A stretch of DNA of 64,000 bases. It comes from Antrodiella citrinella (lineage: Eukaryota; Basidiomycota; Agaricomycetes; Polyporales; Steccherinaceae). A model generated the notes under the pieces. The model did no database searches and was not told the DNA's origin. It saw nothing but the letters and a program-made list of their open reading frames with translations. This document shows positions 10,594 through 23,376 of this stretch, piece after piece; the stretch's first letter is position 1; every line of letters begins with the position of its first letter. The translations under genes and the position numbers were made by a program. The stretch spans positions 1 to 64,000 of the forward strand of contig SGPM01000012.1 of assembly GCA_004802725.1 (NCBI GenBank). The letters run 5' to 3'.

Positions 10594-11356
10594 ATGGCAT
10601 CCGATGACAAGTGTGTCTTGTACATGTGTGTCCAGCATTGTTATGGCTAAAGCTCGTTTTGCCGATCTACTAGATGCTTGTTCTGCGCCATAGTGAAAGG
10701 TAGAGTACCTCCTCAGTTGCCGATCAGTCTATTCCCTAACTCGACTGCCCAGGTGCCATTCCATCCTTCAAAGTCTACGAGACCGAGCATAGGTACACCA
10801 GATCGTCTATTTCGTGCTCGTATAGGCAGCTCACTGTCGTGTTATAGTCTCGCGTTCCTCGATATCTCCCCTGTGTCGGAAGGACACACTCAAGTAATCC
10901 CCAAATGTGAGTATCTTGATCACTTATTGGATGCCTTTTTGAACAGTAATTGGTATACCAGATCACGCAAAGACGTTGCTTGATATGCCAGATGAGTATT
11001 TGGCAGACATCGGACCTGCGATCAAGAAAGTGGCTCGCGCCACCGGTGCCGAGCAGTACAACATTCTCCAGGTGGGTGCTGCTGATCCTTCGTATTGACG
11101 TGACTCTGACCAGGACATCCGTATAGAACAACGGCAAACTTGCGTTCCAGGTAAGCCCGAACCGATCGTCTAATGAACATGCGCCTGATTTCACCGAACC
11201 TCGTTGCAGCATGTCGATCACGTCCATTTCCACGTTATCCCCAAGAACACACCTACCGATGGGTTGGTGCTCTCTGTGGATGACAACTGGCCCTCCCGGC
11301 AGGCCAACAAAGACGACCTCTCCGCGACGTTGGAGAAAATGAAAGGCAGATTGTAA
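10594..11356 (+). CDS. HNT1: HIT-family nucleoside phosphoramidase
   Basis: Spliced product of about 140 residues, the usual size of Hint/Hnt1. It starts MASDDKCLFCAIVKGAIPSFKV, with the CxxC-like CLFC seen in this group. It continues with LAFLDISPVSEGHTQVIPK and ends in the histidine-triad motif HVDHVHFHVIPK, whose three histidines carry out hydrolysis of AMP-lysine and related phosphoramidates. Six short introns are needed. The first exon is very short (17 nt, ATGGCATCCGATGACAA), and one internal exon (NNGKLAFQ) has only 24 nt. Stop TAA at 11354-11356. All catalytic residues are present, so I expect an active enzyme. Confidence 0.93.
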
Positions 11357-11617
11357 GAACAAGAGTGGTCTTCTGAAATAGTACTAGTAGTCGCACTGTA
11401 GGATGAGCGGTAGCACGGACCGGAGCTAGGATCGCTTGCGGCGCGCCTGCCGAACCGGGAATTTACATACAACTTGTTCCACTCCATAACTCCCAATAGG
11501 ATGTCTCTTTACTTCCTTCTCAAACGTAACCGTCGTCGGTGGTTGTCTGCGTCGACGTGTCATTGTCAATTTCCCGCGACTTGATTCCTGTTGTGACTGC
11601 CATTCATATCGTCGAAT

Positions 11618-12707
11618 ATGGCATCGTTTATGAGAGCTTACAAGTAAGTTTGTCCCCAACGAAGTAGCACGCTGTGAGGTGCGCGTGTGAGCTGACGATG
11701 TCCATGCAGTGCGGCGTTGAAGAGGCGACCTATGCTGTACCAATGTGCCACGGCAGGCGTGTTGTATACTAGTGGTGATATCATTGCCCAGCAGCTCATT
11801 GAGAAGAGAGGATTGAGGAACCACGATGTACGATGCAGCTGTACTGCAAATATTCCCCTGCGACATGCGACTCACACTTTGTTTATGGTTTCTTAGATTG
11901 CACGGTCTGCACGACTTGGATTTTATGGAGGTATGAACTTTGCAGATCTTTGTCACGCGAGCAGTTGGTCTGACGAGTCTTGTAGGATTCTTGTTTGGCC
12001 CCATTATCACCAAATGGCTGCAATTCCTCCAGCGACTAGAGTTCAAGACGCCGCTTCGAGGTGTCCTGTACAAGGTGCGTAACTGGTTTTTGAACCAACA
12101 CCATGCTCATAACGTGGTTTGCATCTAGACGTATCTCGATCAAGGTCTTCTTACGCCAGGTCAGTCTTCAGAGTTATTCTCACCTACACCCGTTCACTAA
12201 ATTCCCTTCTGTCTTTTCAGCCGTCGTCGCTTTCTTCTTCGGCTCTATGACGCTCCTGGAGGGCAAGGGCATAAGTGAGGCGACGGAGCGGATAAGTGAC
12301 GTGAGTTGCTCGTCTCCCTTCATTTCTGTAACTCAGGACTTACGTCCATCTCGCACAGAACTACGTCCCCACTTTGATACGCAATTGGTACGTCTCCGAC
12401 CCCCAGCGATCATTTTGCCACTCCAAAACTTACTATACGTCACAGGGGAGTCTTCATCCCAGCTCAAGCTATCAACTTCACCTATGTTCCTCCCCACCTC
12501 CGATTCGTCTTCGTCGGTGTCGTGTCTCTCTTCTGGAGTATGTATCTCTCAACACATTCTCATCATTCCACCTTCATACTGACTCATCTTTTTTCGACCT
12601 CAGACACTTACCTGAGCTCTGTCAACGCCGTCAGCGTCGAGCACCCCCACCCTCACCCGCATGCGGTAGACGCATCATTGGTGGAGGTGGGCGAAAAGCA
12701 GGAATAG
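11618..12707 (+). CDS. SYM1: Mpv17/PMP22 family inner-membrane protein, Sym1 type
   Basis: Nine exons; the spliced protein has about 235 residues. Features: N-terminal YNAALKRRPMLYQCATAGVLYTSGD, then IIAQQLIEKRG, then ARLGFYGGFLFGPIITKWL. The family signature WGVFIPAQAINFTYVPPHLR is followed by FVGVVSLFWNTYLS. These are hallmarks of Mpv17/PMP22 proteins, which form channels in the mitochondrial inner membrane or peroxisome. Yeast Sym1 is stress-induced and needed for growth on ethanol at high temperature. The C-terminal tail, HPHPHPHAVDASLVEVGEKQE, is His/Pro-rich and follows the last helix. The ATG at 11618 gives MASFMRAYN. No TATA box is evident just upstream. Confidence 0.93.
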
Positions 12708-13456
12708 AGCCTGCAAGCTCGCTCTGCATACCGACCTTGCTTCCTATACTCTCCGCTTGTATATACTTAGACCCAATAGATGCGACCGATATATGCTTCA
12801 TAGACCGACAGCAATGCTTTGAACGTGCATTTACTTCGCTGGCCTGAGGCCACCAGGGCATATGGAAGAAAAATTCTATGTGCATTTTCAGTCGCAAGGC
12901 CTTTACACCCAAACAACTCTTGTATTTGTACAGATGAGACGTCGTGGAGCAGAGAGGAAAAAGAGAGAGCTGAATCAATGGAGGAGCAAAGACAATGGAT
13001 GTGATGAACAGACGATTCGTGAGGAGACACAGAAGTACCCAAGCCACAATGTCACCCGCCAGCCAGAAAATCTGTACTTAACAACGAATCAAATCGTCCT
13101 AAACAAGCCAATAATCAATCCACATTGACTGACATTTTGTGTTGTTGGTTGGCGTTTTAACCTAGTATCAACGAGGGCGATAAAGAATGTGGAATGTGTG
13201 TGCGAGCATGGGGTTTTACATGACGTGATGATGATGGAGAGCAAATAGACAATGGGGTATAAAACGCGTTGGCAGACGGTCTAATCAAGTAGAGTCGCCA
13301 CCACGCGTAAAAGTTACAGGAATGTGGATAAGGAGAGACCGGATAGTTGGAGACAGAAAATGGGATCCACATTGCTCGGTTCAATATCCAGAAAAGAGAG
13401 AAAAATCGTCGTGATTGAGTTCGTGAGATAGAACATTCAAGCTAGGAAAGGAGCCT
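12708..13456. other. Convergent intergenic region
   Basis: About 750 bases between the stop codons of SYM1 (plus) and the PUF gene (minus), so it should hold both 3' UTRs. Small ORFs here lack recognisable content. A TATAAAA word near 13259 has no start codon suitably placed after it. Confidence 0.5.
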
Positions 13457-16400
13457 CTAAGCGTGGAAGGTACCCATATTCTGTGGGTTCTGCTGTTGGT
13501 ACATTTGATACATGTAGGCTTGATAGACGTGAGGGGGCATCGATTGTGCGGGAGGCACCCCGTTGTAAGTTGGTGGAAGGAGATGATTAGCGGCCTGCGA
13601 CAAACTGGGCGACTGCGATCCGAAGGGAACGGAGGAAGGGGGACCACTTTGCTGCTGGGGAGGGGCATTGCCGTTGCGACGCTGGGCACCATTCCTGGGA
13701 CTGCTCATGTCGGGGGAACGCATGTTGAAAGGATTGAACGGGTCAGACGACGGAGAGAAAGCCGACGCCGGATTAGTGGGCTGACGTCGTCCATTAGCAG
13801 GAGGAGGAGGAGGTTGCTGAGAGAAGGTAGGATCGATCTGGAGGCGAGGAGGCCCAGCAGCGGCATTCTGACCACCCATCTGAAGTGCAGCCATCATGGA
13901 AGCTAATCCCTGGTCAGTGGAGGGATAGCCGGCGGGGAGGCCTGGAACACCGAAGCTGTGCGAAGTGTACTTCGTCTTCGTGGGCTGCGTGATGTTCGTG
14001 GTGGAATAGGTGGGCTGCAAGTTGGGTACAGGCAAACCGACTTCCTCGATGAGACGACGGTACGCCTGGGTGGCAATAACCTTCAACTCGATCAACACCC
14101 GCTTCGTGGCTTCAACATAGCTAGGGCGATCGACGGGGTCAACGAAAGGACTAGTGAGGATCTTGTGGACGACTGCGACACCATTGACTTGGTCACCGAG
14201 GACATCCGTCAGGACGTGGTCTCCCGGAGATTGGAACAACGCTTCAATGACCTGCTTGGAGGCTTCCGACTCCACCTTCTGGTTCACAATCCTCAACACC
14301 GTCAACGAGGCGAGCTTGTGGGTGCACAGGTGAGAGAGGTGTGGAGTGAATCGCGGAGCCAGCAGGCTGTACCGCGAGGGGAAGCTCGATGTGTCCAAGA
14401 GCCATGTCAACAACAGGGCACCGTTCGGATTGGTGGCGAGAGGAATCGAGTTCAAAATAACGGCGGTGGCAATGCGACGCTGTTGGCTCAGGGTGATGTG
14501 AGAGCTTTCCAAGCAAGCCCGCATGCTACGAGCTCCAAAGCGTCCCTGCGCGATCTCCCATAGGCGATCAACCATAGCCTCGAACAGGAAGTCGGTAGCG
14601 GGAGCACCAAAGCGGAGACAGCATCTGTGAAATCATGAGTGAGAGATCCTTTGACACTGATACAGAGAAAACTTACTGCACGACGTAGTTACCAAATTGG
14701 TCCAACAGCAAGGGCGGAACGTAAGGCCTGATGTGCTGAGTGACCAGCGCAACTTCATCGGGGGACTGCACGCATTCAATGATCTTCTGAGCTGCCCACG
14801 TTCCGTTCTTGTGGATACCAATCATAGCGAGGTGAGGCGCGAGGCGTTCTAGCATCGCAAGACGGGGTCCAACCGAGCACTTTTCAAACAGTTTCTGAAC
14901 AACCTGTGTGACGAACGGTAAAATATCAGCAAAACGCTGACCACGCGAGGCACTCACTGTGTTTCCGAGCCAATCCGATGCCAGATCCACGATCTCGCCG
15001 TCCAGGAAGTCAGCGGCGATGTTGTCGATCTCCTCGACCGAGATGGTGCTGGTATCGAGCCTCTTGCGGAGCTCGCGCAACTTGGCTGCGTCCCAACGAC
15101 GACTGTGGGGCCTCTCAGACACGAGGGGAATCGTGGTGTAGTACATCGTGGGAGGACGGAAGTCTGCAAAGAGGCGTCAGATGCGAGGACAATCCTCGAA
15201 TGAGCAGCACGTACCTGCAAGAGCCAGGATATCCGCCTCCGCATCAGGGCTACCGCCACTGAGCTCCTTCATGATCAACTGCTGCTCAGTCACGTTGGGA
15301 GACCATCCGCCAGCCTTCGGCGCAGCATCGAGCGAAGCAGCGTGAAGTCCAGAACCGATCATAGACAAGAGCAAGTTGGATCTGTAGTTCTCAACATTGC
15401 CACTCAAAACTTGCTGGTCGACAGGGATGGTAGAAGCTCCCTTGACGTTGCGCAGGGCGTGGATAGTGGCACCAACGCTAAGATCGCCGATGCCCTGAAC
15501 ATTGAGCGCGGCGTTCTCGTCCTGCACAGAGCCGTCTTGACCGCCCTTGACAGGGACCTTCGCGAAGCCGATACGGATAGCACCGACGTCACTGCCCAAG
15601 ACGTCTCGACCATTCAAAGCCTTTCTCGCTCTAACAGCGTCATCAAGACGTTCAAAATTGACTTGATAGACGAAGATCAGTCAATCAAGAGACCAACGAC
15701 GACAGGTGAAACTCACTGAAACCACAGTTCTTGTGCGTGAGGACACGGGCAGATTCAATCGGGCCATAAGGACTAAAGACACTGAGGATCGTTGCAGGGG
15801 TCGTCGTAGAGGGAATGGAACCGATCCAGAGAGCACGCGTCGGGGTAGACTGGAGCTGGGCGTCCATACCACTAAGGCCGACGTTGTTCGTGCCATTCTT
15901 GCCAAGAGGTCCACCAGGCGAAGTAGGACCAGAGTTGTTGAGGTTCGCACCTTTGGCTGGAGCGACGGGGGCACTGTCTGCCTTGCCGAAACCGATACGA
16001 ACAGTCTGTCCATTCGGCATGCCAATATCACCACCCAAACGATTGAGAACATCGTCCTTTGCACGGATGGCATCAGATTGATCGACGAAGTTCACGAAAC
16101 CACATTCCTGTGAAGGACGCTGTCAGAAACGCAAATCCAACAACACAAATGCAATTTATCAATACCTTCTCCGGAAGCAGCCTCAAACTCTCAATGGCTC
16201 CGTAAGGTGCAAAGACGTGAATGAGCTGCTCGCTGGTGACCGAGCTATCCAAGTTACCGATCCAGAGCGAACGAGTGGGGGTCTGCATCTGCGAGGCCGC
16301 ATTCTCAGACTTCGGTGACACCGACCTGTTTTGGGATCCACCCGGAGCAGACAGGTACGGAGATGCGCGGGCATTGTTGTTGGCAGTAACATCAGAAGTC

Positions 16401-17655
16401 GGGAAATGAACAGTGGGAGACGCACTGCTGCGAGGTGCAGTGAGCTTGTCCGATCGCAGGATGCCTGAGGGCGTGAGAGACCCTGCGCCAAGAGCGAGCG
16501 CGACGTCGTTCGCATAGGAAGGCTGCTGAAGCTCGACCCGCCTGTGCATCGACCGAGAAGGGTCATCGAGGATACCAACAGAAATGGCACGTGGTCTGGG
16601 GTAAGCATTTCCGGCGACGAGGTGATCCCCTTGTTTGAACCCTTTAGCGATAAAACCTGCGGACAGGAAGTTCCCACCGGCACCAGTATCGTCGTATGGA
16701 TCGAGACCTTGCCCTCCATAAATATCGTTATAGAGTTCCTCGTCCTCGGCGTTAGGTGTAGCGAGCAGGGACCCTCCAGCTGATGATCCAAGTCGGTACG
16801 GGTTCGAAACGGTGCTCGCACGCAGACGCGCCGGGTTGGTGGCCAGATTACCAGCGATCGCAGCTTGAGCTTGGTGTCGAAGCTCAGTGATAGTCGCTGC
16901 GGGGGGATGACGGAGAGTCTCGTCTAATCCAAGGTAGTCCAACGTATGAACGTCAAAGTCATCAGCACCCGAATCCATGGAAGCGACAGAGTGCAGGTCG
17001 TCCAACATAGGGTGCCCGTTCCCACCGTCCCTGGAAAGCCACGAAGACGAGAAGATGGAAGGACCGAATGCATTGGAGAGGCCGCCGGTGGGCAAAGTGA
17101 GCGAGCCTGACCTGAGGCGGCTGGCACGGTCTCCAAGGACGGAGGCTGCGGCCGAAGACGTGGCAGAGTGACGGAGGACTGGACGTACCGGGGCCGCCTG
17201 GCTGGGAGTGGGAGCCGCAAGCGACTGCCTCTGCACCTGGTCGGAATACGTGTCGTTAGTGTTAACGGTGCCCGAGGCGGCGGCGAAGCGTTGGGCTGCG
17301 AGTTGCACATTAGAAGGTAAGGTCCCGGCCCTTGCCCGTCTGAAGCCCGCAGGGTAGTTGGTCGAGGGTAATGCAACGTTGTCTCCTTGGCCGTTCGTGG
17401 AAAGATGGTCGTTGGGTGGAGAACCACCGGAGGGCATAGCGCGCAGCGCGGGGGGCCTGTATCGAGCACCAATCCTCTCTTCTGCTTCTAGTTCCCTTGC
17501 CCTGGTAGGCAGCCATTTTAGGAATATGCATAGGGAACGACACGCGGCAGAGAGACTCACCTTTTGGCATACGCAGCGGACGGAGCGGGAGGAGGCGTTT
17601 TGCCAGAAGAGACTCTGGAAAAAGCGCCGTTGTTGTCAGAGGCCGAGAGAGACAT
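13457..17655 (-). CDS. PUF-family RNA-binding protein with two RRMs (Jsn1/Puf1-Puf2 type)
   Basis: A protein of more than 1,100 residues. The start MSLSASDNNGAFSRV at 17655 is followed by a long Ser/Ala-rich disordered region. Two RRMs come next: LWIGNLDSSVTSEQL with ECGFVNF, and LWIGSIPSTTTPATI with NCGFVNF, both with RNP-type motifs. Then comes a PUM-HD with repeat cores LGNTVVQKLFEKC, NGTWAAQKIIE, FGNYVVQCC, FGARSMRACLE and NGALLLTW. The C-terminus is Gln/Pro/Asn-rich and ends MYQQQNPQNMGTFHA. PUF proteins bind 3' UTRs and repress or localise mRNA. The RRM+PUF pairing is that of yeast Jsn1/Puf2, which have been tied to mitochondrial and membrane-protein mRNAs. Later repeats (NGALLLTW) depart from the canonical recognition triplet. 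About seven introns. Confidence 0.92.
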
Positions 17656-18693
17656 TATAGCCTTTGTTGTAGGGGATGGACGCAATTAGGAATTACTGAA
17701 TGTTGGGGATGGGGATAGCGACAGCCGGATTGACTGCGAAAGCAAGAAAGGGATTCGAGCAAAGCGGCGGAGAGAGGGTAGGAGAGGCGTGAGTCCGATG
17801 GGGGAGGGTAACTATGAGCAGGGAGTAGGTCGTTATATGTCGGGCTATTTTCTGCAAAGAAAGCAAATTTTGAGGGGCGAAGTAGGAAAGGATTGCCCAG
17901 AACTACTACAGTATGGGGGGGACTCCAGTAAATAGTAGGACTAAGTAGGGAGAATGGTGGATGGGAGCAAGGAGAGTCGAGCAAGAAGGCCGCTTCTCTG
18001 CACCAGACCTCGTCCAAACTCCGCTCCCAGGTTGCACGGGTCGGGTCAGCCACGTCGTCCCACGGATTCACTGCGTTTCTGATTCACGACGTCCGACTTT
18101 GTGTTTCCTCTTTCTTTCGTTTCCAAACATACATTCTCAGGTAGAGTACAAGCCTTTTTGCTACGGCTTACGTACCAAGCTCAAGCTCGAGAGATGCGCT
18201 GGCCACACCACCCGCGTCAACTCTCAATCTCAGGGTCATTCTCAAGCGCGCGGATCTCTGCCATAATTAAATTCGTCTTCATCTTATCAATATACGGTAC
18301 TGTACGGGAGAGGGAGGGTGGTGCTGTAGCTGTAGCTAATAAGTCTGCGTACCCCAAAAAACGGAAGCAGCGGCAGCAAGGTGTTAGAAACAGAAACATC
18401 GAGTCGGCAGAACTCGTAACAACCACCTATCAAGAGCAAGAGAAAAAAATGATCACAATCAGTCCTGCAAGCCACTCGACATCAAAACAGTCCAAGCGCG
18501 ATGAACACGCCAAAGGAAGCAGCCGACGTGTTTTCCTAAGAAAAGAGAGTCAAAAAGAGAGTGCATGGACGGTGAAGTGGTGGTGCGGTAAGTAATCGAT
18601 ACAAATGATCTAATGCCTTTAACATAGAATTCAATAAGTCATGGACAAACACGGAGAAAATAAAGCTGTAGAGCAAGAAGAGAACTTATACCA
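17656..18693. other. Intergenic region upstream of the PUF gene
   Basis: About 1.04 kb between the PUF start and the stop of the GDS1/APSES gene, both minus strand. It should contain the PUF promoter and leader and the other gene's 3' UTR. I found no convincing coding exon, RNA gene or repeat. Confidence 0.45.
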
Positions 18694-21600
18694 TTACGAC
18701 AGAGAGCTCCTCGATCCTCTCTTGCTGGAACGTGTGCGAGACCGAGTCACAATCGTAGCGGGCCCCGCCCCAGCGGTCAACACTCGCTTCGACCTCCGCA
18801 GAGGGACATCGCAGACTGGCTCCTTGCAGCGCTGACTCGTCCGTTCCTCCGTCTGCTCAGGCACCGGTGCCAACGGCTCTTCAACCGGTAACGCAGCATC
18901 TGTTGTCGGCTCCCAATCCGGGACTGAGCATAACGTACGGAACATCTCCTCTTCGGTGGGGCTCAGAGGTGTCTCCACCTCCGTGTCGGTGGTGGGCAGT
19001 GCGGAGACGTTGGGTACCCCAGTAGACATGATAGCGAATAATGGATGGATGGAGAGCAGATGGTCTTCGACCTCCCAGGGCGATTCCTTTCGTGCATCCC
19101 ACGATGTGTCTCTGAGAGGAAGGTCCAACCGGTGCGAGGACAGCGACTCTCGCTTCGCTTCGACTGTGGACGAGAATAGTCGACCAAACTGACTGGGTCC
19201 TCGATGGTGTGCAGCAGACATCCGCAGCTCGTCGACAGTGGATGAGATATTCCGTCCCACGTCGTCAGACAGGAACGCGTGAACCAATGGCTCATCCGCG
19301 AGTAGCCGACGCGCCGTTGTGAGTGGGAGCCAGACGCCACAAACGGCGGCACTTCCCTGACTGACGATCGCCGCATCCGCTTGTGTAGAGGCTGACACAT
19401 CAATGCCTAATGTGTCTTGAATGACAGAGACATTGACGTAGTCGGTGTCAATCCGACGCAGGAGAATGGAAGAGCCAGACGCCATCTGGTACACAGGAAT
19501 CCCTATGAAGTATATTAGAATTGAGAAACTCGATGTAAGACGTCGTGGTAACGTACCTTCATATTCCGTAGCACAGATAGCAGGAACGCGGTCGGAAGAA
19601 TGCACGAGATCCTCTGGAGTTGCACACGTTGCAATGGATAATTCGGTCGAATATGAGGAAGATGCCCGAGGAGAGAACAGTGGCTCACGTGGGGCTGCAG
19701 TTTGCACTGAGGGCAGCTGCGTGACCGACGGCTGTACGGTCGAGTCTGCACGAGAATCATGGATTCTGGGACCAACCTGCAGTGATGTAGGCGTTTGCTG
19801 CGCGAGAAGTATCGGTGATACGTTGTCCAATACACCAACGTCTGACGGAACGCTGGCTGGAGAGAGAATATCCGTGTCCCACCGCAGGTGGCCGCAATCT
19901 GCGGGTTCATCAGGTACGAAATCCCGAGGGCTAGTGGCAGCAGAATATGTCGAATATGGCGACAGTGGGGTCGCAATCACAGGAAGCGGGTCAAAGTCAG
20001 GCAGAGCATCCATGGACAATGTTGAGGCAATCTCCTCCTTCATATGCGGAGACAGTCCATGATCCCAGCTGTACCCAAAGTCATGCTCAGAGTCGTCCGT
20101 GAAGTTTTGCCAGCTCCAAGAGTGAGGATCTTTGGGCTGGGACGCATTTAGTCCGGCAGCGGCTTGAGTAACCACATCTACGACCTTCCTGTCGGTCACA
20201 GCCAGATCGAGGTCGTCCCACGCGTCGAGAAGCCCTTGCACATCACGTGGCTCGGACTTCACGACAGGACTCTCTTCAAACTGCGCCGAAGGCGACCTGG
20301 GTCCGGGGCTGTCCTCCCAATGCGTGTCCATATCCATGTCGCGGGCGCTCATGAAGTCGCTATCAAATTCCTCCTCATCTTCTGGGAGATAGTCGGAGTC
20401 AAGACGTGGTCGAGACGACGTGGCACGGCGAATGCCGGTCATGCTGATATGGTAATCTTCATCCTCATCTTCGGAGTCTGGAGGCGGTGACCCGGATGTC
20501 GCGCTGTAGGGCATTGACAGAGAGCGCCGAGAGGAGCCAATTTCAGGGGATGATAGAGAAGCAGAAGCCTCGGAGATGGGCGCGTGGAGTGGAATGGACA
20601 AAACGTGTTGCTGTGGGTCAGCGGAAGAAGACCAGGTGTCTTCATCATCATCTTGGTCTGGATCCTCTTCACTCTCTGATGAAGTGGACATTCCATCGCT
20701 GTCCGAATCGCTATCGTCCGACAGGTCGATGAGAGGGGTGTGAGATGAAGGCGGCGATGGCGATGAGCCCGACCCAAAGTTCTTGAGCCGCGGGATTCTG
20801 AATTTAGCCGGCCTTTGTTCGTCTTCAGAAGACTCGGAGCCAGAAACTCTGTTGTCTGCGCATGCTCTAGACAACCGCTTCCTCTTCTGCCCGCACTGCT
20901 CAGCCCTGCGTTGGCGATCCCGTTCTCTCTTGCGCTCTCTACTTGCGTTCAGCTCGGTACCGGATTTGCCGTTCTCGTTGTAGTCGGACAGTGTGATTCC
21001 GGCCCTTGCGAAAGGACAGGGGGCTCCCGCAGCTTTGCTGAGATACCATACGACGGTTCCGCGTCTGAAATTTGTGACTCGGTTCTCGGCCACATTGATC
21101 ATACAGTGGGCGCCGCCGACCCTGGAGTGGAGTGCTGGGACGAGTTCGTCGTCGGAGAGGGTGCCGGACATGGTGTGGCGGAGAAGCAGTGGGTGGTCCT
21201 GCTGCGCGTCACAGCGTATGAGATGAGTCCTGATGTAGGTAGTAATGGCTTGGCCAGCGGCAGAAGGACTGGAGCACAATGAGCGATCTATCACAATTGC
21301 ATGGCTAGCTGGACTCACTTTTGACATGCCAGTCCAAACTTCATACACAGGTCTGCGAGATCTTTGATAGTCATGGCGCAGTTATTCTGCAAAAATAGCG
21401 GCCGCAAAGCGCCGTTAGCATGATAGTGGCACCCGTCGAAAAGACGCGATACGTACAACAGACATAAGAGCTCTCCCAACGGCAATGAAGACCTTGCTGT
21501 TCATGTCGTCGGAGTGGAGCATGATGTGAGCTGGCGGAAATAGTGGAAGTTCGAGTACTGGTGGCTCGGAGGCAATAACGGGTGGCTTGGCCCTCGCGAC

Positions 21601-21777
21601 GGGGGTGGGCCTGATTTTCCGTGTGGGCGGTGGGTCTGGGGACTGTCGCCGCATACGCGCGGAGGGCCGTATCACAGAATTTGAACGAATTCGGGTGCCA
21701 TACTGGTGCTGGACGTTGTTGGAAGAAGAGGGCGCGTTGGGATTGAGAGCTGATGGAGTGGCGAGCAAAGGTGACAT
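18694..21777 (-). CDS. GDS1 winged-helix / APSES-domain transcription factor
   Basis: Predicted nuclear DNA-binding protein of about 950 residues. Exon 1 (ATG at 21777) has basic segments and LPLFPPAHIMLHSDDMNSKVF. Spliced to NNCAMTIKDLADLCMKFGLACQ and then PSAAGQAITTYIRTHLIRC, it forms the winged helix typical of basidiomycete GDS1 proteins, followed by the family block VTNFRRGTVVWYLSKAAG. A long acidic, Ser/Asp-rich middle includes the basic cluster KRKRLSR. Near residue 700, removing a 54-nt intron (19503-19556) gives EYEGIPVYQMASGSSILLRR, then TDYVNVS, and later GVWLPLTTARRLL and VHAFLSDD. This is the layout of an APSES/KilA-N DNA-binding domain (VPVYE...W(L/V)N...GTWVPLxxAxxLA). The tail is basic (RSRTRSSKRGSRSS). 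The APSES part looks divergent, so DNA binding by it is inferred. Confidence 0.8.
19503..19556 (-). other. In-frame 54-nt intron within the APSES-like domain
   Basis: GTACGT donor at 19556 and TTCATAG acceptor ending at 19503. The 54 nt contain no stop, so unspliced RNA stays open and would insert 18 residues directly before GIPVYQ, the first strand of the APSES fold. Splicing restores the contiguous motif EYEGIPVYQ, which is the main reason to believe in the intron. Confidence 0.7.
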
Positions 21778-23376
21778 GGGGCACTGGTCATTAAAATGTA
21801 GAGTAATGGAGGAGGAATGCGTCGGCCAGCGATGAGGAAGGGAGGGTTGAGTTGAGTAGGGGAGACGCAGACGTTGGGAGTGGAGGAGAGAGAGAAAGAG
21901 AGGGCAGGAAGCAGAGAGCGAGGGAGAGAACGCGGCACCCCTGCAAACGGTAACCGTGCCAGTGTGCCTAAATTGACCTAGGCTGATGGCCGCACTCCCG
22001 ATCTAGATGACGCAACCTAAAACACGGGTCTCTCCTGCCCCTATTGCTCTTTTCCCTCCGTGTCGCTGCCACCGTCGCTCGTGCTCAATGCCAGTGCGGA
22101 TGGAATCGNCAGCTCGGCGAACCTGTAAGGGGGGACAGCAGCCTCCCTTGTCCCACTCGGCCGGCCGGACAGACGCCGAATTAGCGCGTAGTCACGTGTA
22201 GCACTCCAAATCCAGAGTTTCGCGAACCCGGTATGCATGCGGAGGATGTGTATCCACGGAGACGGCTATGCCATGGGCGACACTAAAACAGGTTCGTAGT
22301 TAGCGTGCATTGCAAATGGGACATCTCGCCAAAGAGCAAACAGTGGGCAGTATCAAGGGTCGCGGAATGCAAACGCATACAAACCACTCTATGGGAAATC
22401 TTGTTGATCGCAACACCGACAAACGATGAATACGCACAATGCTGAATCTATGACGATTGCAGGTCAGCAGAGCGAACTGGGTAGCGGTAAGATCAGTGGG
22501 AACAAGGTTTGGGCTTACCGATGACATTGAAACCACAATACTCAAAAATAAATTGAACGTTCTCATTCGCATCCACGCAAGGACATTCGATGCGACAGAT
22601 GCGACAGATGCATACGCAGGCGACAAAAGTCGAGCATCTTACTGCCAACTTGACGGCATTCCGCAACGATTCCACGAACCGTAAACGTCTCATTGAATAT
22701 GGATCCTCGCAAGGGCATATACGTATGATCACTGCATGGCACGAAATAATTAGGACTAGAACGGTAGACGAGGCCAGGAGCACTCGAAATCGTGAGGACG
22801 CACCAAAAGTTTACTCGTACACCATCCCCCCGTCCACGACGTCCAACTTCACCGCCCCCACCTCCCCTCCGCTCACTCACTACTCAATCCACCGTACATC
22901 GCCGACAGTCGTCCATATGCAGGTGCAGATCGTCGAAATTATGTAGAACAAGTACAAAGAGGGTGCCCCAGGGACATGTGGAGGAGTGCACTGATCAAGT
23001 CGGATGAACGACGGAAAGCCTCAGCTGCTCAGGCATTTGGGTCACGTGCTAAAAATCATTCTCCGCCGCCTCGTCCGTCCTAGGCTCTCGAGGTCGTACA
23101 TCGACTTTCGTCATACACAAACTCAGTATGCATGTTAATGTATACCACAACAAGAGACGACCTGAACTCTAAACTCAGGTCAGTTGGAGAGAATAGAACC
23201 AAGTTTCAAACTTATCAGACCTGTAGCATCACACCGATGGAAGAATACAATCCTGCACAATCTTTCATTACGCAGCTATGATACAAAGCAGACCAGTAGA
23301 GTAGACAGATGAAGACCAAGATAATAATAATGTAACAGAAACACCCAACGCCACATCCCAGACTGAAGGAAAAGAC
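21778..23376. other. Large intergenic region, GDS1/APSES promoter and H1 3' flank
   Basis: 1.6 kb between the start of the GDS1/APSES gene and the stop of histone H1, the longest non-coding stretch here. It has two CACGTG words (22193-22198 and 23043-23048), a GGCCGGCC palindrome near 22160, and a short tandem GATGCGACA (2.5 copies, about 22589-22611). None of the ORFs has recognisable content. One ambiguous base is at 22109. Confidence 0.45.

Noticed and set aside
12708..13456. TATAAAA near 13259 as a promoter
   Set aside because: It lies in a convergent 3' region with no start codon at a fitting distance on either strand.
22589..22611. Tandem GATGCGACA repeat
   Set aside because: Only 2.5 copies of 9 bp; too short to mean anything alone.
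21778..23376. Possible genes in the 1.6-kb stretch beside histone H1 (several ORFs of 70-120 codons on both strands)
   Set aside because: No domain, no codon pattern like the neighbours and no convincing splice-site series; treated as intergenic.
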